NCBI GenBank assembly: GCA_003249275.1
Contig: QKJO01000095.1
Location: 1 to 13,864, forward strand
Length of the DNA: 13,864 nucleotides
Reading direction: 5' to 3'
Source of the DNA: Spirochaetaceae bacterium
GTDB lineage: Bacteria > Spirochaetota > Spirochaetia > Spirochaetales_E > Spirochaetaceae_B
The translations under genes and the position numbers were made by a program. The notes beneath the pieces were generated by a model. The model saw only the letters and a program-made list of their open reading frames with translations, had not been told where the DNA came from and searched no databases. Shown here piece by piece: positions 7,074 through 13,864 of this stretch (its first letter is position 1; each line of letters begins with the position of its first letter).

Positions 7074-8042
7074 ATGACATTTGCCCCCATACCCTCCTCC
7101 ATTCGGGAGGGTTTTTCATCTTATAAGAAGTTTATTCTCATGGGTCACGAGCAGCCTGATGCCGACTGCCTGTGTTCACAGCTTGGCCTCGCCGCACTGC
7201 TGAAGTCACTGGGAAAAGAGGTCAGACTCATCGCCAAAGGCCCTTTCACCAGACCGGAGACCAAGGATATGGAGCCTCTGTTTGAGACAACCTGGTCCTT
7301 TCCTCACGCCGACGGTACTCTGCTGGTCCTCCTGGACTGCTCCGACATCAGCCGGACAGGCTTTCCCGTCGATGAACTGGAAGTCTTCGATCTTATGATC
7401 ATCGATCACCATGCCGCTGGAAGCTCAGACGGAAAATACAGATATATTGATGCCGCCAGTCCGTCGACTACACTTCTGATCCAGGGGCTGTGGGATGAGT
7501 ACGGCCTGAAACCGGATGAAGAAACCAGCAGTTCTCTGTTTTTCGGGTTTTCTACGGATACCGGTTTTTTCAGACATCTTGAACAGGGAACGGGAGCCGT
7601 ATTCCACAGGGTTGCCGAAATGGTTGACGGAGGAGCTTCTCCCAACAGCACCTTCAAACGAATCAACGCCGGAAGGGATCTGGGCAGCCGTAGACTGATG
7701 GGCCGTCTTCTGGAGCGGGCACGATTCTACTGCAATGACAAGGTGATCATCTCCTGGGAGGACAAGAACGACAGGGATGAACTGGGAGTGGACGACAGAG
7801 ACTCTGACCGTCTGTATCAGCTTCTTCAGAGCGTGGCCGGTTGTGAAGCCGTTGCCCTGATCCGGGAGGAATCGCCGACCCTGAGCATTATAGGATTGCG
7901 CTCCAACAATCATATTGATGTCGGACGGATCGCATCGGCTCTGGGAGGGGGCGGTCATGTGAAAGCGGCCGGCTGCTCCGTCGAGTCCGGAAGGGAAGCG
8001 GTACAGGAGAGGCTGATCGGTCTTTTTATGGAACAGTTCTGA
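7074..8042 (+). CDS. DHH/DHHA1 phosphoesterase, NrnA-like (nanoRNase / pAp phosphatase)
   Basis: Proteins of this family hydrolyse 2-5 nt RNA fragments and/or 3'-phosphoadenosine 5'-phosphate in the cytoplasm, using two Mn ions. The 322-residue protein has every DHH motif: GHEQPDADCLCS (24-35; His25, Asp29, Asp31), Asp88 in LLDCSD, the DHH triad at 111-113, Asp162 in FSTDTGFF, and the C-terminal DHHA1 substrate loop GGGGHVKAAGC (291-301). The size and single DHH-DHHA1 layout fit NrnA rather than RecJ or a GdpP-type cyclic-dinucleotide phosphodiesterase. The choice between RNA fragments and pAp cannot be made from sequence. AGAGG lies 5 nt before the ATG. A terminator-like hairpin sits inside codons 7-15. 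Confidence 0.9.
   Translation: MTFAPIPSSIREGFSSYKKFILMGHEQPDADCLCSQLGLAALLKSLGKEVRLIAKGPFTRPETKDMEPLFETTWSFPHADGTLLVLLDCSDISRTGFPVDELEVFDLMIIDHHAAGSSDGKYRYIDAASPSTTLLIQGLWDEYGLKPDEETSSSLFFGFSTDTGFFRHLEQGTGAVFHRVAEMVDGGASPNSTFKRINAGRDLGSRRLMGRLLERARFYCNDKVIISWEDKNDRDELGVDDRDSDRLYQLLQSVAGCEAVALIREESPTLSIIGLRSNNHIDVGRIASALGGGGHVKAAGCSVESGREAVQERLIGLFMEQF
7092..7116 (+). terminator. Terminator-like hairpin inside the 5' end of the phosphoesterase gene
   Basis: CCCTCC (7092-7097) pairs perfectly with GGAGGG (7106-7111); T7098 and G7105 can add a G-U pair, leaving a 6-nt loop. Five T residues (7112-7116) follow. This is the form of an intrinsic terminator, placed 18 nt after the ATG of the gene. 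It could cut many transcripts that have passed the exported-protein gene, or occlude translation. Confidence 0.5.
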
Positions 8043-8079
8043 TTTTTGTTTAAAAGTCATTAAATCCAGAAAATTCATA

Positions 8080-8106
8080 TTGACCATCTGTTTATTTATC
8101 AATACT
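8080..8106 (+). promoter_or_regulatory. Candidate promoter of the efflux operon
   Basis: TTGACC (8080-8085) is a good -35. The -10 is unclear: AATACT (8101-8106) leaves a 15-bp spacer, TACTTT (8103-8108) leaves 17 bp. Either places the start point at about 8113-8115, inside the palindrome that follows, which is what a repressor-controlled promoter would look like. Confidence 0.45.
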
Positions 8107-8107
8107 T

Positions 8108-8133
8108 TTTGTTAACGAACGGTCGTAAACAAA
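8108..8133. promoter_or_regulatory. 26-bp near-perfect palindrome, likely TetR-type operator
   Basis: The left arm TTTGTTAACGAAC (8108-8120) and right arm GGTCGTAAACAAA (8121-8133) are inverted copies with only two mismatched pairs, at steps 7 and 12 from the ends. The core ACGA-N-CG-N-TCGT resembles known TetR-family sites. It ends 3 bp before the regulator ATG and overlaps the predicted start point, so binding should block transcription of the whole regulator-efflux operon. Confidence 0.75.
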
Positions 8134-8136
8134 ATA

Positions 8137-9342
8137 ATGAGTATTGAAGAGAAGAGAAAACAGAAGAAAACAGCCATCATGGAAGCGGCCCTGGAAGTCT
8201 GGGCCAGAGATGACTATGCCACCACCTCCCTCTCCGCTCTCGGCGAACACCTGCAGATCACTAAACAGGCGCTTTACAGGTATTTCAGGAACAAGGACGA
8301 ACTCCTAGACTCCATGTCCGAGTACGTGGAAACACTCGAGCTGGACTGGTTCAACAAAATGACCCGGAAGCTGTACACCCTTCCCCAGGATGAAAGAATC
8401 CGTTCTTTTATTGAAAGCCTTTCAAAAGCGGCTTCGACAGGTTCCGCCCAGTCCCGGTATATCCGCTTCGACAGCTTCAATACACTCCGGCGGGACAAAC
8501 TCTCCCAGAGGCATCTCATCTCCAGAATCAGCGGGATCAGGGAGGCCCTGGACATTCCCGAAAATATCCTCCATCTGATCATGATGTTCTGTCTCTTTCT
8601 CTGGGGCTGGCATGAAACCAGACACATACAGAAAAAGAGAACCAACAGGGAAAAGGTCGATCTGATCATGGAAATCATTGAGACGGGCCTGGCAACGGAA
8701 CACTTTGCACTGCCTGTTGAAGAAAGCGGCCTGTCCATCTCGGGAGAGATGGAGTCTCTCCGCAGGAAGATGCATCAGAACAACCTGATTCAATCGGTGA
8801 ATATGGTTATTCAGGAAAGGGGTTTTCAGGGGGTAACCCTGGAACAGATAGCCGAGAAGGCGGGCATATCCAAGAGCACTCTCTACAATTATTTTAAAAA
8901 TAAAGATGAAATGCTGACACAAACGACCAACATTCTTGTTAAAGAGTATATTCAGTACCACTCTCAGCTTCTGTCAGCAAGGGATAAATTTGAAGACAAG
9001 CTGCTGGTGCATCTGGAGATGCAGTACATTCTGTTCCCGAAAAAACCTCAGGCATTCATCATTCTGAAACAGTTTATGAGTCCCGGGATTTTTGCCAGAG
9101 TGGAACGGCCTCTGCTTTATCCGGGATTTCTGGATTTTCTTCAGAAAGGACTGGAAGAAGGGAAGTTGAAGCCGCTGATGACGCCTCACGAGTATCAGAT
9201 GGTCTTCAGTTTTTTTATTTTTATAGAACGGGTTATCTGCAAAAACGAGGATGAGGCCCATCCGACCCGGAACATCATAAAGTGGCTCAGACTCCTGGCC
9301 TACGGGTTCAGGGCGTATGAGGACGAAACGGAAGGAGTTTAA
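8137..9342 (+). CDS. TetR-family regulator with two tandem DNA-binding domains
   Basis: The 401-residue protein is about twice the usual TetR length. HTH 1 (about 10-56) ends TKQALYRYFRNKDELL; HTH 2 (about 213-261) ends SKSTLYNYFKNKDEML. Both are classic TetR recognition-helix motifs, each followed by a helical region that would be its ligand/dimer domain (57-205 and 262-395). It may therefore act as a one-chain pseudo-dimer. It is the first gene of the efflux operon and probably represses itself and the pump until a ligand binds. The start at 8137 is the first possible in the frame (stop at 8113), but no Shine-Dalgarno sequence is visible. TetR-tolC spacing is 1 nt. The ligand is unknown. 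Confidence 0.92.
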   Translation: MSIEEKRKQKKTAIMEAALEVWARDDYATTSLSALGEHLQITKQALYRYFRNKDELLDSMSEYVETLELDWFNKMTRKLYTLPQDERIRSFIESLSKAASTGSAQSRYIRFDSFNTLRRDKLSQRHLISRISGIREALDIPENILHLIMMFCLFLWGWHETRHIQKKRTNREKVDLIMEIIETGLATEHFALPVEESGLSISGEMESLRRKMHQNNLIQSVNMVIQERGFQGVTLEQIAEKAGISKSTLYNYFKNKDEMLTQTTNILVKEYIQYHSQLLSARDKFEDKLLVHLEMQYILFPKKPQAFIILKQFMSPGIFARVERPLLYPGFLDFLQKGLEEGKLKPLMTPHEYQMVFSFFIFIERVICKNEDEAHPTRNIIKWLRLLAYGFRAYEDETEGV

Positions 9343-9343
9343 C

Positions 9344-10681
9344 ATGAAACAGTTACTGATCATATTGATGATTACGCTGACCGCCGGTGCATTCGCACAA
9401 ACCATAGATCTGACAGCCGAAAAAGCAGTCGCCCTTGCCCTGGAGAACAATCTCAGCCTCCGGAGCGAATCACTGAATACGGGCATCAAAGAGCGGATCA
9501 AGGACAAGGCCTGGAATGCCTTTCTTCCCGATATCAGCGCCGGAGGCGGCCTGAACTACAGTCAGCACCTTCTGTCGGATCCTCAGCCTATGTTTGACAG
9601 CAACCCCTACTACAACAAGAAGTGGAGCGTCTCCGCCTCTCTCTCCGCAGCCCTGCAGCTCAATGCGGGAGTGGGAACGGGAATCAGGCAGTATAAAATC
9701 GATTATGAAGCGGGAATGCTCAGCTATGAGGATGCGAGAAAAAAAATCAGCAGGGATGTGAGAAAGCAGTATTTCAACCTCATCACCATGGCAGCCAATC
9801 TGGAACTGAAAGAACTGGATATCAGTCTGGCTCAGAAACGGTATGAACAGGCCAGGGAGAACTACAACAACGGCCTCATATCGGAACTGGAGATGCTCCA
9901 GTCCCAGGTGAGCATGGAGAACAACAAACCCGAGTACAACAGCCTGCAGACCCAGTATAAAAACGCTCTGATGAATTTCAAACTGATCCTGGGAATACCG
10001 GGAAGCACGGAGCTGAAGATGGATGAGGGTATGGATGATATGGTGATGTATGTTCTGAATGCAGATGAACTGATCAGCACCTATTTGGCAAACAGGATGG
10101 ATGTGCAGAAGATCAACAAGCAGATCGAATCTCTCAAAAATACTAGAACCCTGCAGTCCCAGTCCAAAAAGACCCCCTGGCTCGCACTCAGCGCCGGCTG
10201 GGGAACCAATGTGCCCGACGGGCTCAAAGGCGATAACTGGGACAGGGATGTATGGAATGACAGCGCCACCCTGGGAATCAGTCTGACCATTCCCCTGGAC
10301 GGATACATTCCCGGATCTTCAACCGATGTGGACCTGAAGAACATGGATGATCAGATCAGGCAGCTGGAACTGCAGAGACAGCAGGTATTCGACTATGCCG
10401 AAATCGAAATCAGAAACCTGGTGATGGCCCTGCAGAACTCCATCGACACCATCGAGACCTATACCCTGAATGTGGAGCTGGCCCGCAAGTCGTTCAATCT
10501 GACTACGGAAGCCTACAACCTGGGAACAAGGGAACTGCTGGATGTGGAGACGGCCCAGTCGGCCCTGCTCAGCGCATCCCAGACGGTTCTGTATGAAAAG
10601 ATCAACTATATAACCAGGCTGCTGGACCTGGAGTACGCCGTCAACAGCGATGATATTTCGAATATTCTGGAGGTAAAATGA
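9344..10681 (+). CDS. TolC-family outer-membrane efflux protein (BesC-like)
   Basis: This is the trimeric outer-membrane channel of a tripartite pump. The 445-residue protein starts with signal peptide MKQLLIILMITLTAGAFAQ. The body shows the internal duplication of the family: YNNGLISELEMLQSQ (174-188) and YNLGTRELLDVETAQ (391-405), each at the turn of a long helical hairpin, with strand segments near 64-110 and 279-320. GGAAGGAG (9330-9337) lies 6 nt before the ATG at 9344, which also gives the proper signal peptide; a start at 9317 would bury it. The stop overlaps the adaptor start (ATGA). The gene order matches Borrelia besC-besA-besB as I recall it. Confidence 0.95.
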   Translation: MKQLLIILMITLTAGAFAQTIDLTAEKAVALALENNLSLRSESLNTGIKERIKDKAWNAFLPDISAGGGLNYSQHLLSDPQPMFDSNPYYNKKWSVSASLSAALQLNAGVGTGIRQYKIDYEAGMLSYEDARKKISRDVRKQYFNLITMAANLELKELDISLAQKRYEQARENYNNGLISELEMLQSQVSMENNKPEYNSLQTQYKNALMNFKLILGIPGSTELKMDEGMDDMVMYVLNADELISTYLANRMDVQKINKQIESLKNTRTLQSQSKKTPWLALSAGWGTNVPDGLKGDNWDRDVWNDSATLGISLTIPLDGYIPGSSTDVDLKNMDDQIRQLELQRQQVFDYAEIEIRNLVMALQNSIDTIETYTLNVELARKSFNLTTEAYNLGTRELLDVETAQSALLSASQTVLYEKINYITRLLDLEYAVNSDDISNILEVK

Positions 10682-11679
10682 GCAAAGATAAATCAACCGG
10701 AAAAAATCCGGAGACCATTGAAAAACCGAAAAAGAAAATGAAACCGGGCAGGATCATTCTTATAGTTCTGCTGATCGGGGTAATCGGTTTCAGCGTATAT
10801 ACAGTCCTCGGCCTGATAGGCGGCAAAGGCGGCGGTCCCGGAAAGGGTGTTCCTGCGGCCGAAGAGCAGAAGGAAACGGTGTTTGCCGTCACAACCACGA
10901 AGACTGTATCCGGTCAGATCAAGGACCTTCTGTATGTCAACGGCGATGTGGTCCCGGCCAGTTCGGTGGATGTCTATTCCGACACCTCGGGTAAGCTGTC
11001 GAAACTGAATGTCGTTCTTGGCGAGTATGTCAGGAAGGACCAGGTCATCGCGGAAATCGACCCCTCACGGCCCGGTATGTCCTTCACGGCCAACCCGGTC
11101 AAAGCGATTGTTTCAGGAACGATCACAAGCCTTCCTTTCGATATCGGCGCCACCGTCAGTTCTCAGGTTCCCGTGGCACGTATCGGCAATCTTACGAATC
11201 TGCAGGTGAGAACGTTCATTCCTGAGAAGTTCATATCCCGGATCGATATGGGCATGAAAGCGGTTCTGACCTTCGAGTCCTACCCCGGAGAATCCTTTGA
11301 TGCAGTCGTTATGGAATTGAGCCCCGTTGTGGATGAAGTCTCACGGACCATGATGATCAAGATGGACATTGTCAAACGTGACAAGAGGATCAAGGCCGGT
11401 ATGTACGCCAAAATCAGCCTGATCACGGAGGTCAAGGACAACATCGTCAGAATCCCCACCGACTGCATTATGAACAGGTTCGGAGAAACCTTCGTCTTCG
11501 TACTGGAGGGAGAGGACAGAGTGTCAAAAAGACTGATAACCGAAGGCATTCGCATCAACGGAGTCTCGGAAGTGAAACAGGGCCTCAAAGAGGGCGAAAC
11601 GATTATCTTCCAGGGTCAGACTCTGCTGGATGATCAGGCCCCCGTCAAAGTGGTCCGCACCGTTCAGCCCTTGAAATAA
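10678..11679 (+). CDS. RND efflux periplasmic adaptor (membrane fusion protein), hairpin-less, BesA-like
   Basis: This adaptor links pump and outer-membrane channel in the periplasm. The 333-residue protein has a basic N-terminus, one membrane anchor (about 25-47) rather than a lipobox, and a Gly-rich linker (49-57). The two lipoyl half-motifs (GKLSKLNVVLGEYVRKDQVIAEIDPS, 105-130, and VSGTITSLPFDIGATVSSQVPVARIGN, 145-171) are joined by only some 14 residues, so the usual alpha-helical hairpin is absent. A beta-barrel (about 175-252) and membrane-proximal domain (255-330) follow. Absence of the hairpin is reported for Borrelia BesA. GGAGG (10669-10673) lies 4 nt before the ATG, which overlaps the tolC stop. 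Confidence 0.94.
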   Translation: MSKDKSTGKNPETIEKPKKKMKPGRIILIVLLIGVIGFSVYTVLGLIGGKGGGPGKGVPAAEEQKETVFAVTTTKTVSGQIKDLLYVNGDVVPASSVDVYSDTSGKLSKLNVVLGEYVRKDQVIAEIDPSRPGMSFTANPVKAIVSGTITSLPFDIGATVSSQVPVARIGNLTNLQVRTFIPEKFISRIDMGMKAVLTFESYPGESFDAVVMELSPVVDEVSRTMMIKMDIVKRDKRIKAGMYAKISLITEVKDNIVRIPTDCIMNRFGETFVFVLEGEDRVSKRLITEGIRINGVSEVKQGLKEGETIIFQGQTLLDDQAPVKVVRTVQPLK

Positions 11680-11688
11680 GGAAAATCA

Positions 11689-13864
11689 ATGAGTATAGCC
11701 AAGTCAATTGTCAACAAACCGACCACAGTCCTCATCGTGTTCGCCATCCTGGTGGGTCTCGGTCTTTATATAGTCCCCCAGGTCCCCATAGACCTGTATC
11801 CCGAAATAAATCCGCCCATTCTCATGGTGTTCACCAACTATCCGGGCGCCGGTCCTGAAGAGGTGGAACAGACTCTCACCCGTCCCCTGGAAGGGGCTCT
11901 CATGAATGTATCCGACGTGGAACGGATTACATCCACCTCTTCCGAAGGAAACAGTATGATCATCCTGGAGTTCGGCTGGGACGTCCCCCTCTCGCCGGCG
12001 GCTCAGGATGTCAGGGACACCCTGGAATTCATAAAAGATTATCTGCCCGAAGAGGCATCGGCGGTACAGATCTTCAAATTTGACCCGGCCATGATGCCTA
12101 TTATAGATCTGGTGGTCAACGGCAACAGGACTCCCGAAGAGATCAGAGCCATCGCGGAAGACCAGATCCAGCCCTATCTGGAACAGGTTCCCGGCGTAGC
12201 CACCACCTTCGTTACCGGTGGGCGGGAAAAAGTGGTCCGGGTTGAAATTTCCCAGAACAGACTGGAGGCCTACAAGCTGAGCCTGACTCAGGTAGCCCAG
12301 ATGCTGGCCACCCAGAACATGCAGATCGGAGCCGGTTCGGTCGAAGAAGGTACTAAAAAATATCTTGTCAGAACGGCGGGAGAGTACAAGAGCATTGAAG
12401 AGATCTCCAATGCCGTCGTCTCCTACAAGGTTTCCGGGGGTGTTACAAAAGACATCAGACTGAGAGACATCGCCACGGTTACGGAAGGGTACAAGGATGC
12501 GACCAATGCGGTCTATATCAACGGAGAGCCGGGCGTCTACATCTCCATCCAGAAGCAGAGCGGTGTCAACTCCATTGAGACGGCTGACAATGTCATAGCC
12601 AAGCTGGAGCAGATCAACAAGAACCTTCCTCAGGACATGTCTGTCTCGATCATCAACAATACGACGGATATGATCAGAGGATCCCTGGAGCAGGTAACCA
12701 GTTCCGCCCTGACCGGAGCGGTTCTGGCGATGATCATACTCTTTATATTCCTCAGAAGCTTCAAGAGTACTCTGATCATCGGTCTGTCCATCCCCATCTC
12801 CCTGCTGATCACCATCATGTTCATGTATTTTGCAGGATTGACCCTCAATATCATGACTCTGGCGGGCCTGACGCTGGGAGTGGGAATGATCGTGGACTCA
12901 TCCATCGTTATCCTTGAAAATATTTTCCGTTACAGGGAGAAGGGAGCCAAACTGAAGCCCTCGGCCATCCTGGGTACCCAGGAGATGTTTATGGCCATCT
13001 CGGCGTCCACACTGACGACGGTGTGCGTTTTCCTTCCCGTCATCATGTTCAAAAAAGAGCTGGAGATGATCGGGGTTCTCTTTCAGGATCTCGCCTTTAC
13101 CATCATCATCGCCCTGCTCTCTTCACTTTTTATTGCCATGACTCTGGTGCCGGTTCTGGCCAGTCAGTATGTCACCATCTATACAAGGAAGCAAAGGCCG
13201 TTGAAATGGAGGCTTCTGAGGGGCATCGACAGTGTAATGGAGCGGTTCTTTACCGGAATGGACAATGCCTATAAGAAGGCTCTTGCCTCCTGTCTGGACA
13301 ACAAACTGCTCACGGTCCTCGTGATCCTCTCCCTCTTCATTCTCAGTATTCTCATGTTTCCCTCCATCGGCATCAACTTCATGCCGGCCAGCGAAGAGGA
13401 TTCCATCACTCTGAACATGGATATGCCCGTGGGTACGAGACTGGGACTGACGCAGGAGTATATGAACCAGCTTGCCATCATCGCTGAAGACGAAATCGAC
13501 AGCGCCAAAGACATTATCATCTCCACAGGATCGGGAGGGTTTCTGTCCGCCGACAAGAGCAGCCGGGGTACAATGACAATCACATTGAAGGATTTTGACC
13601 TCCGCACCGAGACCAACGATCAGATCAAAGAGGAGCTGAGAGCTCACTTTGATGATTTCCCGTCGGCTACATTCAGTTTCGGCATCAACATGAACATGGG
13701 AGGCGCCGCCTCCCCCATCGATATCATCGTCAAGACGGAAGATCTGGATGCGGCACGGAAGGTTGCCAATGATATCAAGGAGATGCTGATCAATGAGGTG
13801 CCGGAAGTCGCCGAACCCGATGTCAGTCTTGCCGAGGGTCTACCCCAGGCGGAAATCGTGGTCG
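11689..13864 (+). CDS. RND efflux pump, inner-membrane transporter (partial, BesB/AcrB-like)
   Basis: This proton-driven trimeric transporter exports drugs or other amphiphiles through the adaptor and TolC protein. The first 725 residues are visible, unbroken, and the gene runs off the right edge (AcrB-type pumps have about 1,030). TM1 is at 12-30; the first porter domain follows (YPGAGPEEVEQTLTRPLE, 51-68); TM2-TM6 lie at about 339-490; TM7 at 540-562; then the second porter domain begins (FMPASEEDSITLNMDMPVG, 564-582). In TM4 the motif GVGMIVDSSIVILENI has Asp403 but Ser404 where AcrB has the second Asp (407/408). The start ATG has GGAAAA 5 nt upstream, 9 nt after the adaptor stop. The second half, including the TM10 lysine, is not seen. 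Confidence 0.95.
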   Translation, partial: MSIAKSIVNKPTTVLIVFAILVGLGLYIVPQVPIDLYPEINPPILMVFTNYPGAGPEEVEQTLTRPLEGALMNVSDVERITSTSSEGNSMIILEFGWDVPLSPAAQDVRDTLEFIKDYLPEEASAVQIFKFDPAMMPIIDLVVNGNRTPEEIRAIAEDQIQPYLEQVPGVATTFVTGGREKVVRVEISQNRLEAYKLSLTQVAQMLATQNMQIGAGSVEEGTKKYLVRTAGEYKSIEEISNAVVSYKVSGGVTKDIRLRDIATVTEGYKDATNAVYINGEPGVYISIQKQSGVNSIETADNVIAKLEQINKNLPQDMSVSIINNTTDMIRGSLEQVTSSALTGAVLAMIILFIFLRSFKSTLIIGLSIPISLLITIMFMYFAGLTLNIMTLAGLTLGVGMIVDSSIVILENIFRYREKGAKLKPSAILGTQEMFMAISASTLTTVCVFLPVIMFKKELEMIGVLFQDLAFTIIIALLSSLFIAMTLVPVLASQYVTIYTRKQRPLKWRLLRGIDSVMERFFTGMDNAYKKALASCLDNKLLTVLVILSLFILSILMFPSIGINFMPASEEDSITLNMDMPVGTRLGLTQEYMNQLAIIAEDEIDSAKDIIISTGSGGFLSADKSSRGTMTITLKDFDLRTETNDQIKEELRAHFDDFPSATFSFGINMNMGGAASPIDIIVKTEDLDAARKVANDIKEMLINEVPEVAEPDVSLAEGLPQAEIVV

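Noticed and set aside
9317..9343. Upstream ATG start for the TolC protein
   Set aside because: It overlaps the end of the regulator gene, lacks a ribosome site and would bury the signal peptide.
13023..13274. 83-codon frame within the RND gene
   Set aside because: It is an out-of-frame shadow of the pump, whose own frame is unbroken to the window edge.

Overview
The window reads like the chromosome of a Gram-negative-type (two-membrane) spirochaete, probably a free-living member of the Spirochaetales rather than Borrelia or Treponema pallidum. This is inferred from three things: a TolC / adaptor / RND efflux cassette whose adaptor lacks the coiled-coil hairpin, as described for Borrelia BesA, in the same outer-membrane protein-adaptor-pump order as besC-besA-besB; a moderate G+C content; and tRNA genes that do not encode CCA. 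No rRNA or phylogenetic marker is present to prove the assignment. All protein genes are on the + strand.

Region 1 (1-502) is a compact tRNA cluster, His(GTG)-Arg(TCG)-Lys(CTT)-Leu(TAG)-Gly(GCC), preceded by a promoter-like sequence. A terminator-like hairpin with a nine-T run lies between Arg and Lys. Region 2 (503-848) has no protein gene. Its first half is a palindrome-rich island flanked by a 20-bp direct repeat of the 3' end of tRNA-Gly, an att-site-like or mobile-repeat signature. Its second half is a good promoter, a hairpin-rich leader and a strong intrinsic terminator placed directly ahead of tig, which suggests attenuation or a small RNA of about 80 nt.

Region 3 (849-6493) is the protein quality-control set tig-clpP-clpX-lon, tightly spaced and partly overlapping: a nascent-chain chaperone, the ClpXP protease and the Lon protease. 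All catalytic motifs are intact. Trigger factor, however, lacks about 13 residues ahead of its ribosome-binding signature.

Region 4 (6494-8042) has its own promoter, a small unrecognised exported protein and a DHH/DHHA1 phosphoesterase of the NrnA type (nanoRNase / pAp phosphatase). A terminator-like hairpin sits within the first 45 bases of the phosphoesterase gene and may lower its expression relative to the exported protein.

Region 5 (8043-13864) is a drug- or solute-efflux operon: a 401-residue regulator carrying two TetR-type DNA-binding domains in one chain, then TolC, adaptor and RND pump genes linked by a 1-nt gap, a 4-nt overlap and a 9-nt gap. A nearly perfect 26-bp palindrome ends 3 bp before the regulator's start codon and is the likely autoregulatory operator for the whole operon. 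The RND pump gene runs off the right edge after 725 codons.
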